Shown here in pieces: positions 44,176 to 54,577 of a stretch of 64,000 nucleotides of DNA; the first letter of the stretch is position 1, and each line of letters begins with the position of its first letter. The translations under genes were made by a program, and so were the position numbers. The DNA is from Xiphydria camelus (taxonomy: Eukaryota; Arthropoda; Insecta; Hymenoptera; Xiphydriidae). Where the stretch lies: positions 15,557,246-15,621,245 of the forward strand of contig OY783200.1 in the NCBI GenBank assembly GCA_963678675.1, written 5' to 3'. The notes beneath the pieces are model-generated. The model saw nothing but the letters and a program-made list of their open reading frames with translations. It was not told where the DNA came from and made no database searches.

Positions 44176-46068
44176 CTAGAGGTCCCGGTAATTTCGACCA
44201 GCAGCCTCTCTGGTCCTTTCGGCCTCCTCTTTCCTGGTTAGGACCGCTTTCGCGAACCTAGCCACAGCGAACCAATTCTCCTTGCATGCAAGCATGCGAG
44301 GGAGAATACTTTCCCACGTCATGTTGTCACCCACGAAGGTGCGCAACACAACCCTTTCCTGCTCCCAAGCAGGGCATTCGCTCAGCGTGTGTTCGGCCGA
44401 GTCGAATTCCCCATCGCAGTGGTGGTATCGGGGAGACCCTTCCCGGTTTATCCTGAAAAGGAACTCCCCGAAGCAACCATGCCCGCTCATAAGTTGCGTC
44501 AGGTGAAAAGACGTCCGTCCGTGCTTGCGGTCCAACCACCTGTCAAAAACAGGTAGAATGGCATTCCGCACCCTCGCGCCCGGGAGGTTTTCCCCCTGTA
44601 GCGTAATTCGCCACTGCACCCTGGTGAGCGCTTTCGCCGCCTTAACAATTTCGCGCTTTCTCACCGGCTGATTGTCCTCGTTTTCCCGCAAGACCCGTAT
44701 CCGGTCGTGGACCCAACGGAGGCATTCCGCCAGCAAATGTAGCGGAGGAATCCGCGCCAACACCAAGGTCGCTTCCAAGGAGAGCGTACGATATGCTCTT
44801 ATCACCCTGAGAGCCATCCTACGCTGAACAGCCAACAGAGGGCCCCGATACGTCTTGTAGGCACTCAGGCGATGACTCCACAGGGGAGCACCGTACAGCA
44901 TCACCGAGTGCACTACATTTGCGTATAGGCGCCTCCTCGCCTCACCTGGTCCGTTCAAGTTTGGGAGAATTCTCCACAGATTCTCTTCCACTTTTTCGGC
45001 CTTTACCCTCACGAACTCAAAGTGCGGCTTGAAAGATAGGGCTCGATCAAATATGACCCCCAAGTATCTCATTGAGGGCTGGATCGCCACCATCTCACCC
45101 CCCACATACACTTTAAGACCCCCCATACTTGCCGCGGCACCGAACCACATGGCCACTGTTTTTGCGGGAGCAATCTTCAGCCCTAATTCGTTTATACGGA
45201 ATGCCACCGCGCCCACCTGTCTTGCAGCCAATAGGGAAGCCCTTCCCGGGTCCCGACAACGAGCCAAGACCAGGGTATCGTCCGCGTAAGCCACGACCTT
45301 ACACCCATGGAGTCTCTCCACTTCGAGAGCATAGTCGTAGCCGATGTTCCACAGGAGAGGCCCCAAGACGGAACCCTGCGGAACACCGGCCCGAACCTCG
45401 CAAGAGTGAACCTCGCCATCTTCCCCCAGGAACCTGATGGACCGTGCATGAAGGTAGTCCCTCACAATGGCGACCAGATACTCCGGTAAGGCCTTTTGCC
45501 TCATTTGTGCCAGAATGCTATCCCACGGCAGAGTGTTGAAGGCGTTCTGGATGTCTATAGCGACCGCCAGAACAACCTCCCCCAACTCCATGGCCTCTTC
45601 CACGAAGTCCCTGACCTCGAACATGGCGTCCAGGGTGGATAGCCTCGGGCGGAACCCAAACTGGCAGTCCGAAAGTCCCCGTCCTGGCAGGGCATTGAGG
45701 GAACCCACGATCTTGTCCACGATAATCCTCTCAAGGCCCTTCCCGACGTCATCCAAAAGACATATGGGCCTATATTTGCCCCTGGATTCCTCGCCCGTCC
45801 CCTTGGGGATCAGCACAAGATTGGTCGTTTTCCAGCTTACCGGGAAACGACCAATCCTGAGGCATTCCGCATAAAGTTTGGCTAGTTCCCCCAGAGTTTC
45901 CTCTGTGGCAGAACACCACCATCTAGCCCGTATTCCGTCCGGCCCCGGGGCTGAGGATTTCGCCTTCTTACCCAAAAGATCCCGTCTCACCATGTCCGTA
46001 GACAGGTGGAGGTCCCTTGCCTCGTCACCCGGAATGGGGGGGGGGGGGGGGAGGATCCCGTCCCACAT
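44176..46068 (-). CDS. LINE ORF2: reverse transcriptase and C-terminal zinc motif
   Basis: The 630-residue frame has the non-LTR RT motifs in order: SSAPGPDGIRARWWC, YRPICLLDDVGKGLERI, AIDIQNAFNTLPW (first catalytic Asp), AGVPQGSVLGPLLWN and VVAYADDTLVLAR (YADD). The thumb and linker follow. Near the end HHCDGEFDSAEHTLSECPAW is the CCHC-type motif of R1-like ORF2 proteins. It primes reverse transcription at a nicked chromosomal target. The start is not a true Met; the frame continues from the endonuclease through the 16-G run at 46036-46051, where a one-base difference separates them. Confidence 0.95.
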   Translation of the reverse strand: MWDGILPPPPPIPGDEARDLHLSTDMVRRDLLGKKAKSSAPGPDGIRARWWCSATEETLGELAKLYAECLRIGRFPVSWKTTNLVLIPKGTGEESRGKYRPICLLDDVGKGLERIIVDKIVGSLNALPGRGLSDCQFGFRPRLSTLDAMFEVRDFVEEAMELGEVVLAVAIDIQNAFNTLPWDSILAQMRQKALPEYLVAIVRDYLHARSIRFLGEDGEVHSCEVRAGVPQGSVLGPLLWNIGYDYALEVERLHGCKVVAYADDTLVLARCRDPGRASLLAARQVGAVAFRINELGLKIAPAKTVAMWFGAAASMGGLKVYVGGEMVAIQPSMRYLGVIFDRALSFKPHFEFVRVKAEKVEENLWRILPNLNGPGEARRRLYANVVHSVMLYGAPLWSHRLSAYKTYRGPLLAVQRRMALRVIRAYRTLSLEATLVLARIPPLHLLAECLRWVHDRIRVLRENEDNQPVRKREIVKAAKALTRVQWRITLQGENLPGARVRNAILPVFDRWLDRKHGRTSFHLTQLMSGHGCFGEFLFRINREGSPRYHHCDGEFDSAEHTLSECPAWEQERVVLRTFVGDNMTWESILPRMLACKENWFAVARFAKAVLTRKEEAERTREAAGRNYRDL

Positions 46069-47302
46069 TTGGAGATATCCCAGCGGACGCGCACGGGAAA
46101 AGTTTCCCTATCACCTGGTGCGCTTCCTCTAGGGGCATTGTCTCCGTAGCCGAAGGTGCGCTGGCTCGCAGCTTCCCCGTAATGATCCTATACGCACGGC
46201 CCCAGGGGTCGATGTCAAGATCTTCGATGAGCTTCGACCACGCCAGTGCACGAGCGCGACGGATTTCTCTCCGAAAGGCCTGGCGCTTGTCCTTGAAATC
46301 CTTCCGGAGAGTTTCTAGGACCTCTGGGTCCACAGAGCCTCTTCCATTCATCCTCTGCGATCTCCTTCGCGCTGCTATGCACGTTCGCCTAAGCGCTGCA
46401 AGCCGGGGGGACCACCAAAAGGTATCTTTCGGCTCATGAACCTTGCGAACCCGTAAGGCCGCAACGTCACACGCCTGCGTGACAATCTCGACCACACGTC
46501 TGGCCCAATCATCCACAGACCGCTCCGAAGCTGCGTTTAAGGAGTCCGGCCTCCAAAAACCCACAGCTAGAGCCGCGCCAAACATGTCCCGGTCAAAAGA
46601 TGCCTTGGACCAACGTGGGTCAAGGTCCGATCTGCTAGCCCGAGTTCCACCACCAGAGATATGCCAGCTGGGCGGCGCTAAATCGAAAACGATGTAGTAG
46701 TGATCAGAGAGCGACTCGTACCTGTCGCCCCCGAGCACTCTCCACCCCGTTATGCCACGACTCAGATCGCGGGAGACCCACGTGAGGTCCACAACAGAAG
46801 AACCTGCCGCCCTGACACATGTGGGAGCCGTGCCGACATTTGCGAGGGACAAATTCAACTCAGCCATAAGGTCGAGGACCCTCTCTCCGCGAGAATTGGT
46901 GTCTCGGCACCCCCAAGATCTTGACCTGGCATTGAAGTCCCCAGCAACCAGGAGGGGATGCCCCCTGTGCCGAAAGACCTCATCCCTGAGCTCATCCAGA
47001 GCCTCTTCAAACTCCCCGATGTGTAAGTTGGGCGAGAAATAACAGGCCACAATTACCACCCCTCCACACGTAATAACCACGAAACCCCGCCCCTCGTGTC
47101 GCAGTACACAAGGGAGGGGAATCGTGTCGCGCCAATATATAACCGCCAGACCCGTGCGATCTGAGTTCCAGCACGGTGAGACCGGAATGTGGTGAGGTTC
47201 CGAGAGGATCGCCAGATCCACACCCGATTCCCTCATTTGCTGAATGCACAGATCTTGTGCACTCGGGCTGCGGTTCAAGTTCGCCTGTATGACCTTAGCC
47301 AT
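46025..47302 (-). CDS. LINE ORF2: APE-type endonuclease
   Basis: Starting at MAKVIQANLNRSPSAQDL (ATG at 47302), the sequence shows the endonuclease motifs ANLN, SEPH, LLVAGDFNARSRSWG and SLSDHYYIVFDL, with the catalytic Asp, Asn and His residues in place. The domain nicks target DNA. The ATG overlaps the ORF1 stop (ATGGCTAA), so ORF2 is read one base back from ORF1, an arrangement that favours termination-reinitiation as reported for R1-clade SART elements. The 23 codons upstream of this Met belong to the ORF1 overlap and were left out. The frame ends artificially in the poly-G run. Confidence 0.93.
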   Translation of the reverse strand: MAKVIQANLNRSPSAQDLCIQQMRESGVDLAILSEPHHIPVSPCWNSDRTGLAVIYWRDTIPLPCVLRHEGRGFVVITCGGVVIVACYFSPNLHIGEFEEALDELRDEVFRHRGHPLLVAGDFNARSRSWGCRDTNSRGERVLDLMAELNLSLANVGTAPTCVRAAGSSVVDLTWVSRDLSRGITGWRVLGGDRYESLSDHYYIVFDLAPPSWHISGGGTRASRSDLDPRWSKASFDRDMFGAALAVGFWRPDSLNAASERSVDDWARRVVEIVTQACDVAALRVRKVHEPKDTFWWSPRLAALRRTCIAARRRSQRMNGRGSVDPEVLETLRKDFKDKRQAFRREIRRARALAWSKLIEDLDIDPWGRAYRIITGKLRASAPSATETMPLEEAHQVIGKLFPCASAGISPNVGRDPPPPPPHSG

Positions 47303-48725
47303 TTTGGGGGCCTTGAGTACCCGGCCTCCGAGCCTTTGCCGTCGTCTCTCTAAGCGAGGGGCACGTAGCACTGGTCATGCGATGGTCGTATGGTTTCCCT
47401 GCACCAAAGCACACGACACATCTTGCCTCATACGCGCAATCCACTGCCGCGTGTCCCCGCGTACCGCAGTTAAAGCAGGTGCCGCTCCTATCGACCGGGC
47501 TTGAGCAGACGGCCCGCACATGGCCATACCCCCAGCATTTAAAACACTGGAGAGGCTGCGCCTGCAAAAGCTCGAGCTTTGCGACCGTCCACCCAATCCT
47601 CATCTTACCCGCGGCACCAGCATTAACTGCTGCCTCTACAGGCATCTTCGCCCACGTCATATACAAGCCTCTCCTCATAGGCTTAATTACCCCAACCCTG
47701 ACACTATCCGGGGAGCATTCTGCTACTCGGCTTAAAGCCGCCGCAACAGACTCCGGGGAGGCCGAATCATCCAGCTCCAGGATGCGGACCTCCGCCATTT
47801 TGGTGGGAGCCCGCACCCTGGCCCTGTCTCCGAACACGTCCCCGAGCCTATCTGCTAGAAGACGAGCCTTGTTATGGGCCTCCTCACCCTGGATCATAAT
47901 CTTGACGGCCTTGGTCTGCGCCTTGGTGATCTTGGGCTCGTCAATGCCCAGATCCTCAAGCGAGACCTTCCCCTGAGCCTCAAGAATCGCTTCTCTGTAA
48001 GAGAAGTCCTCTCCCTTTCCCGTGATGGTGACGACCGCCGATTTCGGTATCCTGCGACTGGCCCCCCGGGAGCGCACACCCGCAGGGAGGGTCGCCGGAG
48101 CGGCACCAGGTTGCTCCGCACTCTGTTGCGCCCTTTTAGCCTTAGCAGCCTTGGCTTTCCTCCTCTTTGCCCTCTTCTGGCTAGCAGACAGGGCTTCCTT
48201 CCAGGAGTCCTCCCCCACGGAAGGCCTCTCAATCGGTGGGAAGGTCTGCGGACCAGGAAGAATGAGCTGTTTCAGCACCTCATAATTGGTCACCCTTGGC
48301 AGGCTCCCGCTGCCTCCCGGGATGCTCTCCTTGGGCGCCCCGGGGGCAGGAGGATCCTGAGAACCCCTAAGGATGTCCTCACGAAGTGCGATCAACATGT
48401 TGATCTGCTGATCCACCCTATCCAATTGGTCAAAGACCACCGACCCGACCGACTCAGAACGGCCAGAGACCTGGACCAGTCCAACCGTGGAAACCCCAGC
48501 CTGGGATTTGACCGCCGCACTATATCCCACTTTAGTGGGGGGCATTGGGGGGGAGGCTTTCCCTTTTCCCTTTCCAGCATCCCTCACACTTTTCCCCTTT
48601 ACAGCCGAGGGCCCAGCCACCACCACCGGAGCAGGGGGGGGGGCATTTCCGCGCAAGCTCTTCGTTTCGAGCCCTGAGAAGGGCGGGGTCACCCTTCTCA
48701 ATCGCTCTCTCCACCAAGTTCGCAA
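47295..48725 (-). CDS. LINE ORF1, C-terminal part with three zinc knuckles
   Basis: After the 10-G run at 48634-48643 the frame carries a Pro/Lys-rich linker (KGKGKASPPMPP), a possible coiled coil (FDQLDRVDQQINMLIALRED), a basic segment (SQKRAKRRKAKAAKAKRAQQ), an RRM-like region (AEVRILELDDSASPESVAAA) and then CFKCWGYGHVRAVC, CFNCGTRGHAAVDC and CVVCFGAGKPYDHRMTSATC. ORF1 proteins of this clade bind the element RNA and form particles. It ends PQNG-stop, overlapping ORF2. The first residues up to about GNAPPPAP are where the two frames join. Confidence 0.9.
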   Translation of the reverse strand: MRTWWRERLRRVTPPFSGLETKSLRGNAPPPAPVVVAGPSAVKGKSVRDAGKGKGKASPPMPPTKVGYSAAVKSQAGVSTVGLVQVSGRSESVGSVVFDQLDRVDQQINMLIALREDILRGSQDPPAPGAPKESIPGGSGSLPRVTNYEVLKQLILPGPQTFPPIERPSVGEDSWKEALSASQKRAKRRKAKAAKAKRAQQSAEQPGAAPATLPAGVRSRGASRRIPKSAVVTITGKGEDFSYREAILEAQGKVSLEDLGIDEPKITKAQTKAVKIMIQGEEAHNKARLLADRLGDVFGDRARVRAPTKMAEVRILELDDSASPESVAAALSRVAECSPDSVRVGVIKPMRRGLYMTWAKMPVEAAVNAGAAGKMRIGWTVAKLELLQAQPLQCFKCWGYGHVRAVCSSPVDRSGTCFNCGTRGHAAVDCAYEARCVVCFGAGKPYDHRMTSATCPSLRETTAKARRPGTQGPQNG

Positions 48726-49377
48726 GCCCCTGACCGATCCCCGTTTCGGCGAGTTTCAGTTTCTTCACCATACCTCCCTTGAGGTTGCGGCTTTTGGTGC
48801 GTACCTCCTCGATCTCCTTGATCCATTTCCGTAAGGCCTCCCCTACGGCAACGGCATCCATACCACGATATTTTTCCTCTCCGTCCTCTATATCAGTGGC
48901 CCCAGTAGAAGAGTATTCAGACTCCATCCCTGATTTCTCTTCTCTGGATTTTTTGGCATTGGCAGCCCTGGTGACACGTTTCTTCACCATGCCCGTACTC
49001 TTGGGTGTAGGGGGCGAAAGTATCAAACCACCCTGTTCCTCATCGGAGTCAGATGGGGAGGAGGCTAGCCTCTTCGCTGTCCTCTTTCCCGCCTTGCTCT
49101 CTATCTGGGGAGACAACTCAGTCTCCATCTCAGTTCCCTGAGTGTCGACCGGTCCCTCCGTACTTCCTCCAGGTTCCCTTCCCTCACCAACGGATGTTCG
49201 GTCAGCCCGCACATCCCTTTCCTCCAATCCCGACAGGAAATCCTCATCCGACTCCTTTCCTCCACCACCTCTAGCCAGGGAGTTCCTACTGGAACCGGCC
49301 CTAGATCCTTCCTCCGAGCCAGACCCAACGGATCCCGCCCTGCTCCCCTCCTTACTTTTAGATTTGTTTTCTTCCAT
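48634..49377 (-). CDS. LINE ORF1, N-terminal part
   Basis: The likely start is MEENKSKSKEGSRAG (ATG at 49377), since the frame above it (to 49830) crosses the element boundary and is not conserved in kind. The sequence is Ser/Glu-rich and disordered (SGSEEGSRAGSSRN), has nuclear-localisation-like KKRVTRAANAKKSR, and a helical region (ALRKWIKEIEEVRTKSRNLK). The frame is lost in the 10-G run at 48634-48643 and continues in the other ORF1 frame. The 5' UTR (49378-49742) is GC-rich. Confidence 0.85.
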
Positions 49378-49756
49378 TTTAGTCCCACGAAAACCTAGGG
49401 AAATAAAGGTCCGCGACGGCAGAGCCCCGGTTACCGCCGTAAGGCCTAAATACGACTGGGTTCGGCCTGGTACCCAGAAGGCACCGTTAATGACACCACC
49501 CTCTGGTGCCACGCGGGTCCTCGGCACGGTTGCCCACACCTTAACCTTGAGCTTCCCCGTAAGGTCGGGAAGACACCGGTGGCATCCCGCCACCTGGGTG
49601 ATCCCCAGAGGGGATCGGTCGGCTCTTAGTTGACCGGCAGCCGCAGACTCCGACGTTACTCCCGCCCCACAGGCACCGTCGGAAACCACGGCCGCCGATC
49701 GTAAGCCCCCCCACCACGACAAGGTGGCCGACCACGGGGGGGAAGGTCCTATACCT

Positions 49757-50149
49757 AGATATTTTTTTAGGGTGGGCGATATAAGAGGCACATAAGCTCG
49801 AGTGATAACTTCTATTAATCCTTGACACATCTCCGGTAGCCCAACCTGCTAATCACTTGGTATAAAAAAAATCAAACTTAACGAAAGTAACCGAGATCGA
49901 AATGACAAAAGACCAAAGCAGGCTACCAATGTTCAAAATGCTACTTCGCGGGCCCGTGCCTGAAGAAATTGGTGAATATTGTTATTGAATTGATTCTAAT
50001 AATTGAAAAATAGAGAAGTCAATAAACACAAAGTAAGAAATAGCAAGAATGTTAAAATCCTTCAATTACACTGCAGAAGAGCGGACATTTTAATTTGTTT
50101 ACTATATAAATTATGTCTTCCATTTAACATAGTATAAGTGCTGGCACTC
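49757..50149. other. Rest of split target repeat, then unannotated DNA
   Basis: 49757-49870 continues the repeat unit interrupted by the LINE (TTTTAGGGTGGGCGATATAA). The remaining 280 bases are AT-rich without a gene. Confidence 0.65.
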
Positions 50150-50152
50150 TTA

Positions 50153-52595
50153 GGACCGGTTGTTCCATCTTCTAGGTAAGATTTACCCTCGAAATAAACT
50201 GCTTATTCACCAATTAGGCCAGTCGCCAAGTCGTATAAAATAGCTGATAACAGAAGCAATTCCGGACAAGCTGGAAATAATTTTAATTTATTTGATTTGG
50301 TGTTAAAAAGCACGTATTCAATTTGCACCCCCCAGAAAGCCCGGATTTGGCCGCCATCTTAAGAAAAGCGGCTAAAAAAATGTTTTTTCTTCATTATTTG
50401 TCAATAACTCGATTTCTATAAACTTTAGAGCAAAACATGTAGTTACAAAAATGAAAATAAATTAAATTATCTATAAAAAATGTTGTATGTGTGTGTTGTG
50501 TGTGTTCCGTGAGACCATCTGGTTCGAAGTTATATGGACATCAAAAGCTGGGTATATTATAGGCATTTATTATTTTCTTTATTCTATATATAGTCATATT
50601 TTTAAAAGCAAGCAACTGCTATTATGCTTTCATGATTGCATTCATATTTGTATTCTATCGGCCAACCCTACTCCTGTTTTATACGAAATGTTTAATTCAA
50701 GGTCATTAACCCTGTAAGCACCTAGACAAGAAATGTCGGGTGTAAACATCTGGACAGGGAAAACCGCGCTTTCCCGATCGAGCCTCTCGTTCGGGTGTTA
50801 CCAAGGACGGTCTACCACTTTTTCTCGGCCGTTTTTTAATGCCCGCAATTTCGAGTTTTAGGCCAGTCGATAAGTGCATTCATAGCGGGGGCAAATCCGG
50901 AAAAGCTGGAATAAATCTTAATGTGTTTTCCTTTGACCAACAAGATACCTATTAATTTTGCATCCTCAATATAAATATTAATGGCCCGGATTTAGCTGCT
51001 GTGCTGAAAAAGGGGCCAAAAAAGAGGAATTTTTTCTTAATGTTATTTGGTTAAGAAATCATATCACATACTTGTACTTGCTTCCACACCACCTAGAGGT
51101 AAAGTACCCGGCGCGTTTTTTTTAAAGTGGTCTCCCCAATAGGCCTAATCCACTATGCCACCAACTTAGATAGCTAAGTTTCTTTTAAGGTTGTAGGCTC
51201 ATCAGAGTCTTTTCGCCTTTTTGATGTTACTAGTTGTTCAATATAACCCTCAATATTATCCTGAATGTCTTCAACATCTATCTCATATTCCGGATCTGGT
51301 TCATAATGTGCAGAATATTCTATTGATTAGTTTAGATCTCTTTCTACATCGATAGGGAAATTCTCCTCGTCGTCTTCGTCGTCTAATTCGACCACTTCCA
51401 AAGTATTCGAACAAGATTTACCCTGGCAAAATGCACAGAGTACTGAGCAATACAAACCTGCTTTGCGGCAGCTACAAACTGCATTACAACCTTTAGCGCA
51501 TTTACAAGAAATAAGTTTGAGTAATTCTTGGGGAGCTGCGTCTTGTAAAATAGCAATGGACATTACCCATTCTTTGAATTTTTCCATCCCCAATCTAAAG
51601 CTGATTTGTCATTTCCATACCATAGCTGTACCTGATGGTAAGTACGGAAGGAGTGCAAGCGAGCTGCATCTTTGGTTGGCGGTAATGATGCTAAGTTTGG
51701 TAAGCTTTTGCTAATAGATTGTACGAAACACTGATATCTATATTTATTTAATGAGTCTCATTTTTTTGATCCATACAGATAAAGAAGAAATTGTTCTCCA
51801 ACTTTGTCCGACGGCCCGAGAACACCTCAGTTCCGAGTGGCAGTTAGGTACAGAGATACAAGTTTATGAGGAACCGAATCCCCGTCACGTGCGGGACTTG
51901 GACGGGAAAACTCGAAATTGCGGGCATTAAAAAACGCCCGAGAAAAAGTGGTAGACCGTCCTTGGTAACACCCGAACAGGAGGCTCGATCGGGAAAGCCC
52001 GACTTTCCCTGTCCAGATGTTTACACCCGACATTCCTTGTCTAGGTGCTTACAGGGTTAATGACCTTGAATTAAACATTTCGTATAAAACAGGAGTAGGG
52101 TTGGCCGATAGAAAACAAATATAAATGCAATCATGAAAGCATAATAGCAGTTGCTTGCTTTTAAATATGCCTAGAGAATAAAGAAAATAATAAATGCCTA
52201 TAATATACCTAGCTTTTGATGTCCATATAACTTCGAACCAGATGGTCGCATGGAAAAACACATACAACATTTTTTATAGACAATTTAATTGACTTTCATT
52301 TTGGTAACTACATATTTTGCTCTAAAGTTTATAGAAATCGAGTTATTGACAAATAATGAAGAAAAAACATTTTTTTGCCGCTTTTCTTAAGATGGCGGTC
52401 AAATCCGGGCTTTTTCTGGGGGGTGTAAATTTAATACGTGCTTTTTAACACCAAATCAAACAAATTAAAATTATTTCCAGCTTGTCCGGAATTGCTTCCG
52501 TTATCAATTCCTTTATCGACTAGCCTAAATTAGATTAGTGGGTAAGCGTTTTACTGGGAGGATAAATTTTACCTGGAAGTTGGAACAACTGGCCC
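50153..52595. mobile_element. 2.4-kb inverted-repeat element, TTA duplication, Harbinger-like
   Basis: Ends are GGACCGGTTGTTCCA and, in complement, GGGCCAGTTGTTCCA. TTA lies at both sides (50150-50152, 52596-52598). GGGCC-GTTGTT ends with a TWA duplication fit PIF/Harbinger. The arms are about 650 to 700 bases (50153-50860, 51900-52595). A part of the arm (50230-50380) is repeated again at 50865-51020. The centre carries one cysteine-rich coding relic. Confidence 0.8.
51327..51593 (-). pseudogene. Cysteine-rich C-terminal fragment of a transposon-borne protein
   Basis: The 88-residue frame has APQELLKLISCKCAKGCNAV, CSCRKAGLYCSVLCAFCQGK and SCSNTLEVVELDDEDDEENF: eleven Cys in a CxC-CxxxC-CxC-CxxxCxxC-C pattern, then an acidic tail. 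I know the same Cys pattern from the C-termini of many arthropod proteins of unknown function linked to repeats. It has no catalytic motif. The start Met is unsupported; the fragment is what remains of a larger gene between the two arms. Confidence 0.55.
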
Positions 52596-52598
52596 TTA

Positions 52599-54577
52599 GT
52601 TTGCCTATGCAACGTATAACAGATTTACATGGTGTTCCACTTAAGAGGTTCATACAAAATATATTTTAATAATAAGAATTTTGCCAATATTTATCTTATT
52701 AACAAATTGCAAAACTTTACTAAATGATGAATTAAATAGTGATTAATTGGTCCTGAAGCTGGCCAATAATTTACTCCAACGACCATTGTAATCTTGTTAT
52801 TTATCGACGAGAGAAATATCATAAAAATGAAGTTTACCTCATATATATAAACCTGCGGAACGAATTACCTTGTGCATTTCTAGTTTTAAATAATTCCATA
52901 CTACTTTTTAAAAAAACTGTTTAGTTAGCACAGATCGGTAACTGCATTATACTTATCAATATTACTTGTTCAACAAGACAGCATTGATTGTATTCAAAAT
53001 TTACTGTAACTGATTTAATCTAAATATAATATGCGCATTTAAGAATATATATTTTAAGAAAACGGCGGGAGCAAAGTTGTACACCTAATATAATATTTGT
53101 ATACGAGATAAGTGTTTAATAAAATGAAATGTAGGTACCTCGTACAAACCTCCTGTGCGGATTATCTCGCGTATTCCCAATTTTATAAATAATTATGTAC
53201 TACAATAAAAAGTTAGCAGAGATCGGTAACTACGTTATTGTGTAAATCACTTACCTGACAAACTAGAATTGATAATACTGGTGGAAATCTACGGTATCTA
53301 ATTCAGTCTGAATCTCATATGTACGCTTAAGGTTTCTCGAGCGTTATACTAAAAATAGTGAGAAATGCTTGAAAATGATTGCTTTCGGTAGATTGAAGTA
53401 AAAAAAAATTCAGTTAAATTTTCAAGTCTCTTAGGAAGCTCGTTGCAAAGATATTTGAATAATGAAATAACATGTGTTCTTATGGGTTATAGCTAACAAA
53501 CCGCGATATTTCTGATAAAAATAGTGAACAAATTCTGAAAATTTTTGAACGGCAAGTTTAATGAACTAAAATCATCTATACCAATTTTCACGTTCATTAG
53601 GAAGCCCGTTATTTTTTTATTCATTGTTCTTTATAAATTTAACCTTTGATAAGTCAATGTGGCTACGTTGCATGACGTACAGATGCATGACCAAATGTTT
53701 TGGGCTCCATTTTTGAACTCACAGATACACATACTACTGTACGTCAAACGTTGTCGCCACATCGCATGAAGAACATACTTTAGAGTGTACTTCAGTGGAC
53801 TAACTTTTAGCAGGGAAAAAGCTCCTGTACCGCTCGAGAAACCTTAAGAATAATTTTTCGAGACACGAGCCCACCAAGTACCATTTTAAACATTGATGGT
53901 CGACTTTGGTATTTTTATTTGTCATTCCAATCTCAGTCACTTTCGTTGGGCTTGATTTTACCGAGTAATCTGCAAAACGGGAGATATATGTAGAATACAT
54001 GCGATGGATTAATCGAAGTCTTCGCTCGCACTTTCCCGTCTTCTATCTCGCCCACCATAAGAAACACTTGGTAGGTACTTAGTGCTACATTCGGATATCA
54101 ATATAGTACTTTCTCGATACTTTTCCGCCGACCCGTCACGACGGGTCTGTAGGGGGACAGATAAGGCTTCTTCCACCTGAGCGTACTTACGTTCAACGCA
54201 TCATTTGATTTCCGTCATTTCAGTTCATCTTCCTTAGTCTCGTACATCTGTATCTGTGTTTTGATATCTATAATTCCCCTACTTTATCTTTTTCTACTAT
54301 AAGAAACTGTCAAGAATTTTTGCGAAAACTTACCAGTGCCGCGATAATAGTTGCTAGGTTGACGACGACAGCGAATAATTACGCCAGTCGATATTTGACG
54401 AATGAATAACTATGGGTGGTGTCTAACGAGTTACGCGATTATAGACTTATTAAAATCTTGGTACCGAAATGTTAACGCAGGAATTTTTACATATTGAAAG
54501 GATCTTGCTCCGAAAATATCGACACCGATATTTACTAAAGCGCTGTGACACTATGTATGTACGTAACGAGGTCGTGT
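52599..54577. other. Long AT-rich stretch without a recognised gene
   Basis: Two diverged direct copies of about 120 bases, sharing TTAGCA-AGATCGGTAACT, lie at 52850-52980 and 53145-53265. 54005-54110 is the inverted third copy of the unit targeted by the LINE. Short open frames show no domains. A small GC-rich inverted word (GACCCGTCACGACGGGTC) is at 54129-54146. Confidence 0.6.

Larger units (their letters stand above)
43607..49742 (-). mobile_element. R1-clade non-LTR retrotransposon, almost full length
   Basis: AAGGTCCTATACCT lies on both sides (43593-43606 and 49743-49756), a 14-bp target duplication, so the boundaries are exact. On the minus strand the order is a 5' UTR, ORF1 with three zinc knuckles, an overlapping ORF2 with an APE-type endonuclease, reverse transcriptase and a Cys-His motif, a 540-bp 3' UTR and an A-rich tail (43607-43632). 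The ORF2 start VIQANLNRSPSAQDL is characteristic of the R1 clade. GC content is well above that of the flanks. Both frame breaks are in runs of 10 and 16 G. Confidence 0.95.

Noticed and set aside
47874..49633. Long plus-strand open frames opposite the LINE ORF1
   Set aside because: They lie antisense to a well supported protein with zinc knuckles, are Ser/Pro/Arg-rich and arise from high GC content.
43593..49756. R1 insertion in 28S rDNA, suggested by the 14-bp duplication
   Set aside because: The flanks (GTAGTGCCAAGGTCCTATAC) are not the 28S target and belong to an AT-rich repeat.
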